Source of the DNA: Campanula takesimana
Taxonomy: Eukaryota; Streptophyta; Magnoliopsida; Asterales; Campanulaceae
Direction: 5' to 3'
Assembly: GCA_026119855.1 (NCBI GenBank)
Contig: JAOWBW010000192.1
Span: forward strand, 868,001-932,000
Length of the DNA stretch: 64,000 nucleotides
Position numbers and translations under genes: made by a program. The notes under the pieces were generated by a model. The model was not told the DNA's origin and searched no databases. It saw only the letters and a list, made by a program, of their open reading frames with translations. Positions 49,101 to 59,849 of this stretch are shown piece by piece (position 1 is the stretch's first letter; each line of letters opens with the position of its first letter).

Positions 49101-49558
49101 ATTCAGACGCAGACTACGCAGCATGCACTATTGACAGGAAGAGCACAAGTGGCCCTTGTCATTTCCTTGGAAATCGACTTGTTGCGTGGGTAAGCAAGAA
49201 ACAAGCTGCTGTGTCCATCTCCACTACAGAATCTGAATACATTGCTGCTGGGAGCTGCTGCTGCCAAATCCTATGGATGAAGCAACAATTAGTGGACTAT
49301 GGAATTAATGAATGAAATTACCCAATTTTCTGCGATAATATGTCCACCATAGCAGTCTCCAACAATCCTGTCATGCATTCAAAGACAAAGCACATCGACA
49401 TCAAATATCATTTTCTCAAGGACCACGTGGAAAAAGGAAATATTCACTTAGAGCACGTTGGCACAGACAATCAAATTGCTGATATCCTCACAAAGGCTCT
49501 TGACGCAAAGAGATTTGCTTTCTTGAGCGGAGAAATGGGTATGCTTGAACTTAGCTAA
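46138..49558 (+). pseudogene. Outer copia pol region (broken)
   Basis: After the second gag knuckle (46138-46180) and a stop in 46230-46250, pol continues from 46277. Protease is WYLDSGYSRHMTGD; the Cys usual after DSG is Tyr. Next come the GAG-pre-integrase HHCC (WHKRLSHLNF...CAACQLGK), the integrase core (HMDLFGPV, VRSDNGTEFK, GVVERKNRM), an acidic, Pro/Gln-rich linker, reverse transcriptase (QIYVDDIIFGS) and RNase H (GYSDADYAACTIDRKSTSG). TGA at 49313-49315 breaks the RNase H; the same frame continues to 49556-49558 (LSGEMGMLELS). Confidence 0.88.
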
Positions 49559-50465
49559 TTGTCCATATGATTTGTCAATACTAATGAGCTTGTGTTTACT
49601 TGATAATTTTCTAAGATAGGCAATGCCTCATGCGCCTGCGCATATAAAGCGCACAAGATGTTGCGCACAACGCAAAATTTTTGAGTTTTCAAAGAAACTC
49701 TGCGCATTATATTGATGTGCATGAACCTCACGCGCATACCCCTTGGACCCCAGTATGTCATTCTTCCGGTTTCTTCTCCCTTAGATCCCTCAAGTGGTCA
49801 ATGCGCAGACAAAGATTCAAGAGCAACTGGATGCGCAAGCTGCTAGGCTCGATGCGCATGCTATTATTATACAGGCCTGTGATTGTGCCATTAAGGGGGA
49901 GAGTAACAAAGTCAAAGGCAAATAGCTCAAGGGAAAGAAAGAGAAAGGGGGAGAGGCAAAAAGTTAAGGGGGAGAGTAGTGCAAATAGTTACAATTTGAT
50001 GCTCCCGCTTCTGATATTGAAGCTCCGCGCAATTTGGGAAGCTACAAGATGAAGTGCGCAGAGATCTCTCTCGAAGGTAAACACTAATCTTACAATGCAT
50101 TATTGCTTTTCCCAAAACCTTGTTCAATTCAAACTTTTCATTTGTGGAACAATGAATACATTTTTTCACCTCATGCGCATATACTTGACTGCTCATATTT
50201 TCTGCGCATGATGTTTAAACATTCAGTTTAAACGCATACTCAAACTAAAACTCATATTTTTTTGTATGCGCTGAATGATATTTCTGTCTTTCCCATATTG
50301 TAAGATCACTTCTTTTGGATAGATTAGAAATCTATAACACTGGCTAGTGCGTGCATTGACTTGAGGCATGATTTACCATTTTCATTTCTATGGACATGTT
50401 ATTATCAAGTACAATGAATTGCCTTTGTTATAGTACGTAATGGCATCAATCATTTAGGGGGAGAT
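49559..50465 (+). other. Post-pol region of the outer copia with repeated polypurine tracts
   Basis: About 0.9 kb with no convincing ORF. Polypurine-like tracts AAGGGGGAGAG occur near 49891, 49944 and 49964, and TTTAGGGGGAGA (50453-50464) abuts the 3' LTR and is the functional candidate. Multiple such tracts are described for Sireviruses. The palindrome TGCGCA occurs at least nine times here. Confidence 0.75.
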
Positions 50466-51905
50466 TGTTGGGTATGCTTATTTCTTAACCCTCCCAATTA
50501 TGTTAGAATTGATTGATACCATCAACTAAGTATTTTATGGACTTTAGAACCCTATGTAAGAAGTTTTATAACTTCAATTTTTAGCTTAGTCTATTTTATA
50601 TTATAGGCTTATAATATAGGACTTGGAGCGAAAAAGAATGAAGATCTAAGCAAGACTGTGGTCACTGCACAGGACTTCTCTGCGCAGGACACCACTGCGC
50701 AGGTCTCTCCTGCGCAGCATTCTATCTTGCTCAGTTTTTGATGCTTCAGATCACCTAACTTGGAAAGCGCTTAGAAGATGCACGCTTATTAAAAATGCTG
50801 AGGTGTGCAGAAACGACAAAGCAAGCACACTCAGCAGATCCAACGGTGGAGACGCGCTCAAGAGAAATATTTCAAATGAAGACAGCTGTCAACCTTCTAG
50901 AAGAAGCTTTTGAATTTGGTCTTCATGCTCAGTCTCCAACGGCTCTAAAACACCTGCGCACCAATCATATTGTGCCAGGTCATCAACTTTGATCAGAGCC
51001 CCAACGGCTATAAAGGACACATGCGCACCAATCATATTGTGCCAGCTCATCGTCCTTGCTCAGAGCACCAACGGCTAGTTTTAAGCTCTCTGCTATAAAT
51101 AGCCTGCTCATCTTCATTTCCAAGTGGCTAGAGTTTGTGCTTTCTAATATCCTTGAAGTTCTGAAGATTGCTGCTTACTATTCTCAGATTCAAGATTAAC
51201 CTTTAAACCTTCATACCTTCAAACTCCTGCCCAGATCCTAAGCCTTAAATCACCAGAATTCTTCGTGCTCTTCATCTCATAGATTCATAGAGCCCAGAAT
51301 TTCTGAACACACACACACCTCTTGAAGCTTTGATCATTTCGATCATACTTCTTGAGATACACCGGTTTAGTCTAGGATTTGCTCTTCATAGATTATAGAT
51401 CTTTGAGATAGTTTGTTCTTCATTGTTGTATCTTGTAACTCTCTCATATAATAAGATCTCCTTTTGAAAATCCAAGACTAACCATATTGGTAGAGGACGT
51501 AGATCTTTCATTGATCGAACCTCTCCAAATAGCTTGTTCATTATTCTCGCTATTTACTTCCTGCTTAATCATTTCTGAATTACTGCTTTGTTTGATCTTT
51601 TAGATAGCTATACTTTGCTGCTGTGCTTGTTATTGCTTATTGCCTTAGTATCCTTTTTATCCAAAACTTTAAGCCAAAACTTAGCGCGTGCGTTTTTATC
51701 TCTGCGCAGACTTTTCCTGCGCAGTAGCTGCTTAAACTTCCGCTGTGCATTTCACACTCTCAATGCGCGCTATACTTAGCTTATTTGAGAACTGTGCGTA
51801 TAAGCCATTGATTTGCAAAAGGGTTTGAAAAGAATTTTAAAACGCTATTCACCCTCCCCCCCCTCTAGCATTTTTCATACCCTTGTTGCCCCTTTGGGAC
51901 CAACA
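50466..51905 (+). repeat. 3' LTR of the outer copia element
   Basis: 1440 bp, the mate of 33869-35305. Differences are scattered single bases and small indels. TATAAATA is at 51094-51101. Confidence 0.95.
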
Positions 51906-51910
51906 CCCCC

Positions 51911-54032
51911 TCCCCCAGATCATCACCCTCACCATGTCCCTGATCTCCCTGATGTCCTTCCCCCTCCCCCCACCATGTCCTTGATCATCACCCTCATGTC
52001 CCTCACCCTCACCCTCACCCTGTCCCTGTCCCTGATGTCCCTCCCCCTCACCATGTCCATGATGTCCCTCCCCCTCCCCCTGTCCCTGATCATCCACACG
52101 ACAACGACGACGTTGTCTCTGACCCTCATCTTCATGGGTACGGTCAACCGGTGGTGGAGGAGGTTGACCCAGAAGTTGTCTTTCTTCTCTAATATGCGTC
52201 AGGGCATGTGTGATGACGTGTCACGTTTGAAGTCGAGACTGGTCCGGTCCTTGCTCAATAATTGCTTGTTCATTAATGACATATAAACGTTGGAAGCTTT
52301 GAATCTGAAAAAAATATATTCAGAAAAACGTCATTTATTCTGGTACCCACCATCCTTTCTGAAAAGGAATTAGAAACTCACCATCCCTTCTGTGAGGCTA
52401 GCATGTGACCGGTACCCTACATCCTCTACATGAGCAGGATTGTGAATCAACAAACGTGTGATGCTTTTGTACCTTTTGAAAAAAAATGTTAAAAATATTA
52501 AAAATTTGTCAACTATAACATTTATTCCGGGATAGAGAGAGTATACAAAAACAATAGACACTCACCAAAGCATGTACTCATGTGTATATGAATAGTCCAT
52601 ATCCACCTCGTCCTCTGACCTAGGAACAACATTGAACAAACGTGCTTCCCATTGTTGAATATAGGCGGCATGGTCATCCACCCAACTTATTCTGGGTCTA
52701 CTCCGTCTATCAATCTGATGCAATCTAACATCAGTGTCAACTGGCGCAGGGATGAACTGGCGCATGCCAAACTGGCGCATAACTCGATCAGGCAGGTGCA
52801 ACTCCACCCTCTCGAAACATATAAGAGGTGACCTCGTCCTCCAAACAGCCTCCCCCTGCAAGCAATACCCTGGAGCAACACGGTCTCCATATGGCTCCCA
52901 CACAACCTGATCTGCAGTCAAACTATCTAACGCATCCCTATAGCCGCGCAGGTTATGTCTAGTCACATAACCAAACGATAACGCCCCCCGCCAACTGAAA
53001 TTGAAAATCAAAGAAAATTATACTCCAAAAGCGTAAAAAAATATATCAATTCATTGATAAGTAATTGTCCTATCATACCTAGCCCCCAACGGGTCATCTA
53101 CATCTGCCCCATATACAGCGCCTAACGACCACGGCTGGGTACACCTCAATCTCTCCCATGCCCAAATCTGTTCAAAAATCAACATCAATATATATAAATA
53201 TATCAATATAAATAAATATATACTATAAAATGATATGGTGCACATGTATACTATATTTAAATAGTCATACCTGCACAATCGGCATGAATCCTCCACACTG
53301 ACTAGTCTGGGGGGAAGTCGCCTTGCAAAGCTCTCGATAAAGGATGGCCAACGCAGCACTGCCCCAGCTATAAGATCCTACAACATCGATGTATCTAAGA
53401 AGTGGCAAATATATTAGCTTCACCTTCGAATTACTACGATCTGCCAAGATATATGACCCCAATAATGCCAAGATATATGCACGTGTCTACCTATCAATAT
53501 CCGCTACTGTGGCATGTTCTCCCAAATTACCAATATTTGAGAATTGCTCCTTAAGCCACTTGAGATTCAACATCCCCGTCTTCAAGTTAAGGGGACCAGG
53601 TCTGACACCTAACAACTCAAAACACAAATCAGCCCACTGGGCGTCTGTCATATATGTCTGAAGGCCCATGACGGGCAATCCATCTATCGGCAAACCCGTC
53701 AATAGACCCACATCCTGCAGCGTAATCGTCATCTCACCAACAGGTAGATGGAAAGTGTGGGTCTCCGGGCGCCACCGCTCGACCAACGCCTCAAATAAAA
53801 CACAGTCATATTTCTTCATCTCTCCCATCCTGTAAACTCCGTAAAACCCCGCAACCCGTAGTCTATTCACAACCCTTCCATCAATATTTGTCAGGGGCTT
53901 TGGACCATGTCGAAATGATATACTACAAACCTCTTCACCAGCCCATAGATGAGAAGATCTATGGGAACCCTGTAACCCCAGCACCGTCCGGTTCAAAGGA
54001 CCCGGATCTACAAACGGCTCATCTACATCCAT
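51911..54032 (-). pseudogene. Plant mobile domain (PMD) gene of the MULE, 5' part
   Basis: Minus-strand exons 54032-53491, 53394-53271, 53167-53079, 52994-52566, 52472-52382 and 52304 onward join in frame. The protein starts MDVDEPFVDPG and carries the PMD (MAIN-like, long-form PP7-like) signature: ERWRPETHTFHLPVGEMTIT, LQDVGLLTGLPIDG, SYSWGSAALAILYRELC, IWAWERL, then a WEPY block. In the sixth exon a TGA (52221-52223) interrupts the frame. A G/E/H/Q-rich linker of GQGEGEGH repeats follows up to the copia insertion, where frame slips in G runs are likely. Beyond the insert the same strand encodes the OB-fold module (33868-33262). MAIN and MAIL1 act in meristem maintenance and silencing; the function of MULE-borne PMDs is unknown. 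Confidence 0.85.
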
Positions 54033-54874
54033 CTGTAACAATAAAAAACCCACAATTAGATGGAAAGTGTGGGACGGAGGGAGTGTTAATTTTCAAACAG
54101 GTAATCAATCACTTGATTAACTGAGAGAGCAAATACAAAAATTGATTAACTAAGAGACCAAAGACAGAGTATGTAGTTTTTTTCAGAACACAATATCATC
54201 TTCCATCACATTTTTGCTTTACTGAGGGAGAACACAATATCATCTTCCATCACATTTTTGCTTTACTGAGGGACAAGATCATCTTCCACCCTTTTTCAAA
54301 CTTCTAGTTCATATCATACACACTTAGCACATGAAATGCACATTTTAACATGTCAGTTGACATGTTTTACACAGATACTATGAATCACATACTAAAATTT
54401 GACTTCTTGGTCATACTTGACTCCATAATTTTCATACTTTCAAAGAAAAATTACAAATAAAAATCATCAAAATCCCCTTTCTGAAAACTGATAATAGGAT
54501 TTAAAACCCAATTTCAAACCAAATTTTGAAATCAAACTTGCAAATAACACAAATTCAATATAATTGTACAAAAACCAAATCATAAACGCTACTAGACTCC
54601 ATAACCAGTCGACAATCACCCACAAAATTGAACCAAAAATCGCAAAATCCCAACCCATTCATATGATAGATATTTTGCTAAAAATAAAGAAAGACTTACA
54701 TTTTATAATAGGAACGGAATGCTGTAGCTTCGAATTGAGAAAACCCCTAACAATCGGACCAACAAACAACGTCAATCGCCCAGAGATATCGCCCCTTCGT
54801 CGCCCTCTTGTACTCTGTCTATGGTGTCTGTGAATGAACTGAACTGAACTGAAATGGGGGATTAATTTAAACCT

Positions 54875-55047
54875 AATACGCTTTCGAAAAAAGCGAATTC
54901 ATTTAAACATATTTCGCTTCCGTGAGAAGCGAATTATGTGGAATTGAATTAGGCGTTAAATTAACCCCGCGGGCCTAATCAGGTCAAATGTAATTCGCTT
55001 TTTGAATTAGCGAATTACACTAATACGCTTTTCCTAGAAGCGAATTA
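54875..55047. promoter_or_regulatory. Right subterminal hairpin array of the MULE
   Basis: Four inverted pairs: ACGCTTT/AAGCGAATT (54875-54900), TTCGCTTC/GAAGCGAA (54911-54934), TAATTCGCT/AGCGAATTA (54991-55017, perfect), TAATACGCTT/GAAGCGAATTA (55021-55047). This mirrors the left array. Confidence 0.7.
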
Positions 55048-55149
55048 CCTCAAAGTCGACCATTTTGGTACATACTTTGAAAAAGGTGGTACTTTGGTAA
55101 ATACTTATAAATAAAGGAATTATTTGAGAAAAATAGTCACAAAAAAATC

Positions 55150-56947
55150 TTTAGTAAACTAATCACCATTATCAAATTTTATACTTTCTCTCTCTCTCTC
55201 TGTCTCTCTGTCTCTCTCTGTTCTCTCCAACACATATCATTTTTATTCTTTCACAATTGTGTTTTCCCGCATATGGTTTGGAAGACATGATTATTTTGGC
55301 TTATTTGCCATTTGCTCATCACTCCATGTAAGTAACATTGTTAATTATCTTTCATATCTCATACTTCATTTTTCATCTTTTTTTCTTTAAATTTAAATTT
55401 GAAATTTGTAGTTTTATCTCATTTACATTTACATTTCTTTTGTTTTTCATTTTCTTTTTTCTTAATTCACAGTTTAATACATATTAGAAATTTAAAAATT
55501 ATTTTCTTTTTTATTTTGTTTTCTCTAGGGTGAGATTTATTTTTGTTATTTATCTTTACTTTCTTTTTTGTTTTATTTATGTTTTTTGATTTCATATTGA
55601 CTTTCGTTTTAGTCTTCATTTTTATTTACCTCTTTCATATTTGGTTTGATTTTATTTATTATTATTTTTGAATTTTAATTACTTTTGTTTATTGCTTTTT
55701 TTGTTTTGATTAAATTTGCATTTTCGGATTTCTTAGTACATTTTTCTATGCTATGTTTTTTTTATATTTATTTTCTCAGAAAAAAATATACTTTTTTTTT
55801 TGTTTTGATTTCTTATTTATTTCCACGTTCTTTTAACATTCTCTTTCTATATCTATATAATACATGGTTTTGACTATTTTCTCTCACACATTTTTTTTTT
55901 TTTTTTTTTGAGTAGGGTTGGGAAGAATTTTCTTGGACAAATTTGGACGAGGAAGAAAACATTATCGACGACCATGGAAGCTACGGAGTCCGGCATGTTA
56001 ATGGAGAACCCCATTATGACTACCTGTAGTGGGTATGAAACACACTCAAATTTACTTTCATTGAATATTAGTATTTTGGGTGATTGTCAAATTGAGAAAA
56101 CAAGATTCTTGATGAGTTTTCTTTGATTTTTTTTCTATTAAATCTACTTTTATATAATATAGTTTTTGTCATTATGTATGGATTAATTAAGCATCACTAT
56201 TGTCACAAATATGATATTTCATTTTTTCTTTTTCCTTCATTGAAAATAATTTTCTATATGGTGTTATTATTTTCAAAGTTAAGTATGTTGAGGATGATCA
56301 AAAAGAGAAATGTTTGGTTATGAGAAGATTGAACTAAACACTTATAGTTCAATGAGTAAGTACTGCTTTTAATTTGTGAGGTAGGAGGTAAGTTTATCAT
56401 TTCTTAACTTTTATAATTTGCTATTCTACATGGGAATTTCAAGAAATCTAATATAAACTTAATACAGTTGAAAGTATTATTTTATAAAAATGGGTTATTA
56501 GATTATATGAACTCCTCAACTATTTTCTATTAGATCTTCTTCTTTATTTTTATTTTAACTTTTTTTTTTTTAAATTGATTATTGTTTAGTGATCCAATTT
56601 TCCTGATGGAAATACTCAATTTAATTTATTTACCTTTAAATACTTAAAGGGTTAATTATTCAACACGTTTTAATTAATTTATAAATTTTTGGCTATAAAT
56701 GTCATATTAATTGTACAAAGTAAATTTTTATAGACAAACGCATGCACTTTCTACCCCTCTATATAAACTTTTATAAAAAAAAAAACCTCCATATATTTAT
56801 AAATTATTAATAGTCCAGTGAAAATAATTACTTTATATTATAAATCCTTCCGGATAATATTTTACAAAAAATACTTTTCATATTTATAATTACCAAATGA
56901 TGCGTCGGTACTCTAGACCCCGTGCGAAGCACGGGATTATATTATAG
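55150..56947 (+). other. 3' part of the Helitron, T-rich, with an exon-like segment
   Basis: A (CT)n run lies at 55188-55225. A segment at 55915-56032, after a T-run plus AG and before GTATGA, reads GWEEFSWTNLDEEENIIDDH in one frame and then meets TAG. It could be a captured exon; I do not recognise it. The rest is AT-rich and ends with the Helitron hairpin. Confidence 0.4.
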
Positions 56948-57201
56948 TTGTAAAAGAAATTTTTGTGAACCATTAAATTAAAATGAATCATATGTATTAA
57001 TATGTTATGAGTATGTAAAGTAGGTAGAAATTATTAATCTTTTTGTATCCCCTTCAAAATTTTCCAACGCAAAATTGTAAAAGAAATTGTTGTGAACCAT
57101 TAAATTAAGACGAATTATATGTGTAATATGTTATGAGTATGTAAAGTAGGTAGAAATTATTAGTGGAATAAAGAATATTAAATGAGTTAATTAATGTTAG
57201 A
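56948..57201. repeat. 127-bp tandem duplication beside the Helitron
   Basis: TTGTAAAAGAAATT(T/G)TTGTG starts at 56948 and again at 57075, and the copies stay alignable for about 90 bp. The second copy is preceded by CCAACGCAAAA, matching CCAATGCAAAA just left of the Helitron 5' end (29051-29061). The second copy therefore shows the site without the element. Confidence 0.8.
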
Positions 57202-57227
57202 AGTGACTCTCATTAATAAAAAAATAT

Positions 57228-57491
57228 TACTCCCTCTGTTTTTAATGTCCATTTTCAAGAAATCTTTGTCTTAAAATGAGTGTCTTTTTTTTAATATAAC
57301 TTCGTACCTAGATGTTTTTTTTTTCGATTTTTTTTTCTTCCACCGGTTTCTTTATACGTGCAAAACTAAATGTTTGGAAATGAGATTACAAGATTATATA
57401 TGAATCTTTGCTACCAAATTGTACACAAAGTTGAGATTTTCAATGTCCCTTAAAATGAAATTTGAACACTCATTTAGAGACAAAGGTAGTA
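57228..57491. repeat. Stowaway MITE
   Basis: TA-CTCCCTCTGTTTTTAATG at the left and CATTTAGAGACAAAGGTAG-TA at the right. Same subfamily as 11337-11598 but more worn. Confidence 0.8.
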
Positions 57492-57931
57492 TAAAATTTC
57501 ATTTTGAGCTTTTTTAGTTTGAAGATAGACTTAAAATGATATTATTTTATTTACATATAAGAATATAAAAATAATGTGAGTATATTTTTGTTGGTACCAT
57601 GTCATTTGATTGGAAAAAAAAAATGAGTATTGTGATCAATTTCAAAAAAATTGCAAATAATTGATGTTTTTTTCCTTTATATTATGTGAAAAAGAATCCT
57701 CATTTTAGTTAAAACTTTACAAAATTTAAATATTGGCATTATAACGCGAATGAGTAAAGTAAAGCTTACCTACTTTTGGTGGGTACAGGCTATTATATGG
57801 AAAATTGACCCTCACTTTCCCCCTTAACGTTTAGCTTGCCCAGTTACCCCCAATTTTCAATAAGAAAAACGGTGCAAAAGTTAGGATTTGTGGGTATGTA
57901 CAAGGATTATTGTTATGGTTTTCACAAAAAT
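57492..57931. other. Spacer between Stowaway and hAT remnant
   Basis: AT-rich, no gene or clear element seen. Confidence 0.5.
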
Positions 57932-58119
57932 TGTGAATTGAATTGTAGTAGAGCTTTCGACCCTAGGCTATACATGCTCAACCGGTTCAAATGAACCGGC
58001 GAACCGGCGGTTTTTAAACCGGTTTTGTGAATTGAATTGTAGTAGAGCTTTCGACCCTAGGCTATACATGCTCAACCGGTTCAAATGAACCGGCGAACCG
58101 GCGGTTTTTAAACCGCTCA
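57932..58119. repeat. 94-bp tandem duplication of the hAT end
   Basis: TGTGAATTGAATTGTAGTAG starts at 57932 and 58026. Each unit contains about 30 bp of flank plus TAGGCTATACATGCTCAACC and AACCGG-rich subterminal repeats. Confidence 0.9.
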
Positions 58120-59849
58120 AAACCGGCGAACCGGAATCGGAGGAAATAATCTGAACCGTGAACCGCCGGTTCACGGTTTTGTAAGGTTTACTGCCGAAAA
58201 TCGGCGGTTCATGAATCTCAACCGTCAATTTCATAACCGTTGGGAACTTTGAATCTGGGCCGTTGGATGTTTGTGACCGTTGGCTGGAGATTGCCTCACG
58301 CGCCTCTGTCCGCCGCCTAGCCGTTTGAAACTAGCAGTTATGTTTCTAACGACTAGGACTAATCTGAAAAAAAAAAAAAAAAAAAACTTCCAGCACCATT
58401 TAACTATAAATAACCCCCCTCCTCACTACTTTTTCACACAAGCTTACAAATTCTCTCTCTACTCTATTAATCTCTCTCTAAAATCCCTCTTGTGAACTTC
58501 GTTACGTTTTTCGTTAAATTTTTGACAAAAATCCTTTTTTTTTTTTTAACTGCCAGCCCTATTTTTTTTCCATTTTAGTCTGTTTTCTCTCATCCTTTGG
58601 TAACTATGGAGGGAAATTTTAGTCAAAGAGATGGAAAAGGTCATGCTAATGATGAGTATGAGGCATTTAATCAATTTAATCCATTTCTTTTCAATGAGTA
58701 CAATGCCAATGAAGTGATTCGCAACGTAGAAGAGGGTGAAGGTGATGATGACATTCAAGAGATTGAACGTCCATTCATTTCACCAACCTAAACCACCCAA
58801 GAAAGTTATGAAATTGATCAACAATCAATGGGTGGAGGTGGAAGGGGACAGGAAGGAGGTAGAAGCGGTGGCGGACGGGGACGGGGAGGAAGGGAGTCAA
58901 AATCCGATATAATGATGATATATTACACAATAAAGCCCGTTCCCAATAGTGAAGATACGTTCATACTTGAATGTAACTATTGCCCGAAGACTTATCATTT
59001 CACCAAGGGTGGTGGATATGGTACCGCTAAAGGCCACTTGACTAGGAATCATCCCGATAAATTGGCGGCGGTGAAAAAGTCTCAAACTCAACTACAATTC
59101 ACTCCTCAATCTTCTCAAGATACGTCTTCTACTACTTTATTCAAATTTAATACGAGTAATTATAGAAAAGGTTTAACCAAATTAGTTAGTGGAAAGCGTC
59201 TTTCATTTAGTTTTGCTAGCGATAAATTATGAGAACTTTTTGCAAAACTTAATCTAAATCCCTCCGCCCAAAGAGTACCACGTCAATCTCTTACACGTGA
59301 TGTTGCTACTGTTTGGAGGGAATATAAATTTAAATTGATTCAATATTTTTCAAAAATGGAAAATAAAGTTCCAATTTGTTCGGACATTTGGAGTGATATT
59401 TGGCAATACCATCATTTTATGGGTGTTACATGTCATTGGGTCGACAAATCATGGACAATACACAAACGATTAATTACATTTAGGGATTTTGATACTCAAC
59501 ATAATGCTACAAATATTGCAAACAAACTTCTCACCATTTTGAACGAGTATTATTTGGTAGGGAAAGTTTATTCAATTGGTTTTGATAATGCAAGTGCTAA
59601 TACGGCTAGTTTACACGATTTAATTACATATTGTCAACCTTCTATTGGTGGGAAATATTTTCATGTTAGATGTATATGTTATATTTTAAATTTATGTGTT
59701 CAAGATTTTTAAGCGCCATGAGTCCCACGATTAGTCCCATTAGAGAGCTATTAGTCATATTGGTAGATATGCTTCAATTCAAAACAAATGGCTTCGATTT
59801 TGCAAGAGCAAAGGTGTGAAGGAAAGATGATTTTCTCCCGATGTGTCGC

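Larger units (their letters stand above)
33869..51905 (+). mobile_element. Sirevirus-like Ty1/copia retrotransposon (outer)
   Basis: LTRs lie at 33869-35305 and 50466-51905 (TGTTGGG...CCAACA), with a Met-tRNA primer site at 35308-35319 and polypurine tracts before the 3' LTR. Gag, protease, integrase, RT and RNase H follow in copia order. A long gag with coiled coil, a 0.9-kb region after pol and several polypurine-like tracts suggest the Sirevirus lineage. It is split by a second copia element at 37539-46132; without it the element is about 9.4 kb. The coding frame has several stops, so it is dead in cis. Confidence 0.9.
29704..55149 (+). mobile_element. PMD-type Mutator-like element (MULE) with nested copia inserts
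   Basis: Terminal inverted repeats of about 95 bp (29704-29800 and 55050-55149) share CTCAAATAATTCC, TTATAAGTATTTACCA, GTACCACCTTTTTCAAAGTA and TGTACCAAAATG. Both ends abut a TTAGTA phrase (29698-29703; 55151-55156), an imperfect target duplication. Without the 18-kb retrotransposon the element is about 7.4 kb. It has a MURA-like transposase on the plus strand and a plant-mobile-domain gene on the minus strand, in convergent order as in MuDR-type elements. PMD genes in MULEs are known in plants. Confidence 0.85.
29062..56947 (+). mobile_element. Non-autonomous Helitron hosting a nested stack
   Basis: The 5' end begins TCTATACTATAGTATATTAA right after an A (29061). The 3' end has a 7-bp GC hairpin, CCCGTGC-GAA-GCACGGG (56919-56935), then 12 nt ending ATAG at 56947 (canonical CTAG with one change), followed by T. 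These are Helitron hallmarks, including A/T insertion. Own sequence is only about 2.4 kb (29062-29703 and 55150-56947); the rest is the MULE and its inserts. No Rep/helicase is present. A nearby tandem copy of the insertion site lacks the element (see 56948-57201). Confidence 0.75.

Noticed and set aside
51849..52147. Separate small G/E/H-rich protein gene
   Set aside because: This is the low-complexity linker of the PMD gene read in several frames; one begins at GTG, not a plant start.
56911..56920. CTAG at 56913 as a minus-strand Helitron 3' end
   Set aside because: It is not followed by T on that strand. The plus-strand reading gives the proper hairpin spacing, a matching 5' end and an empty site.
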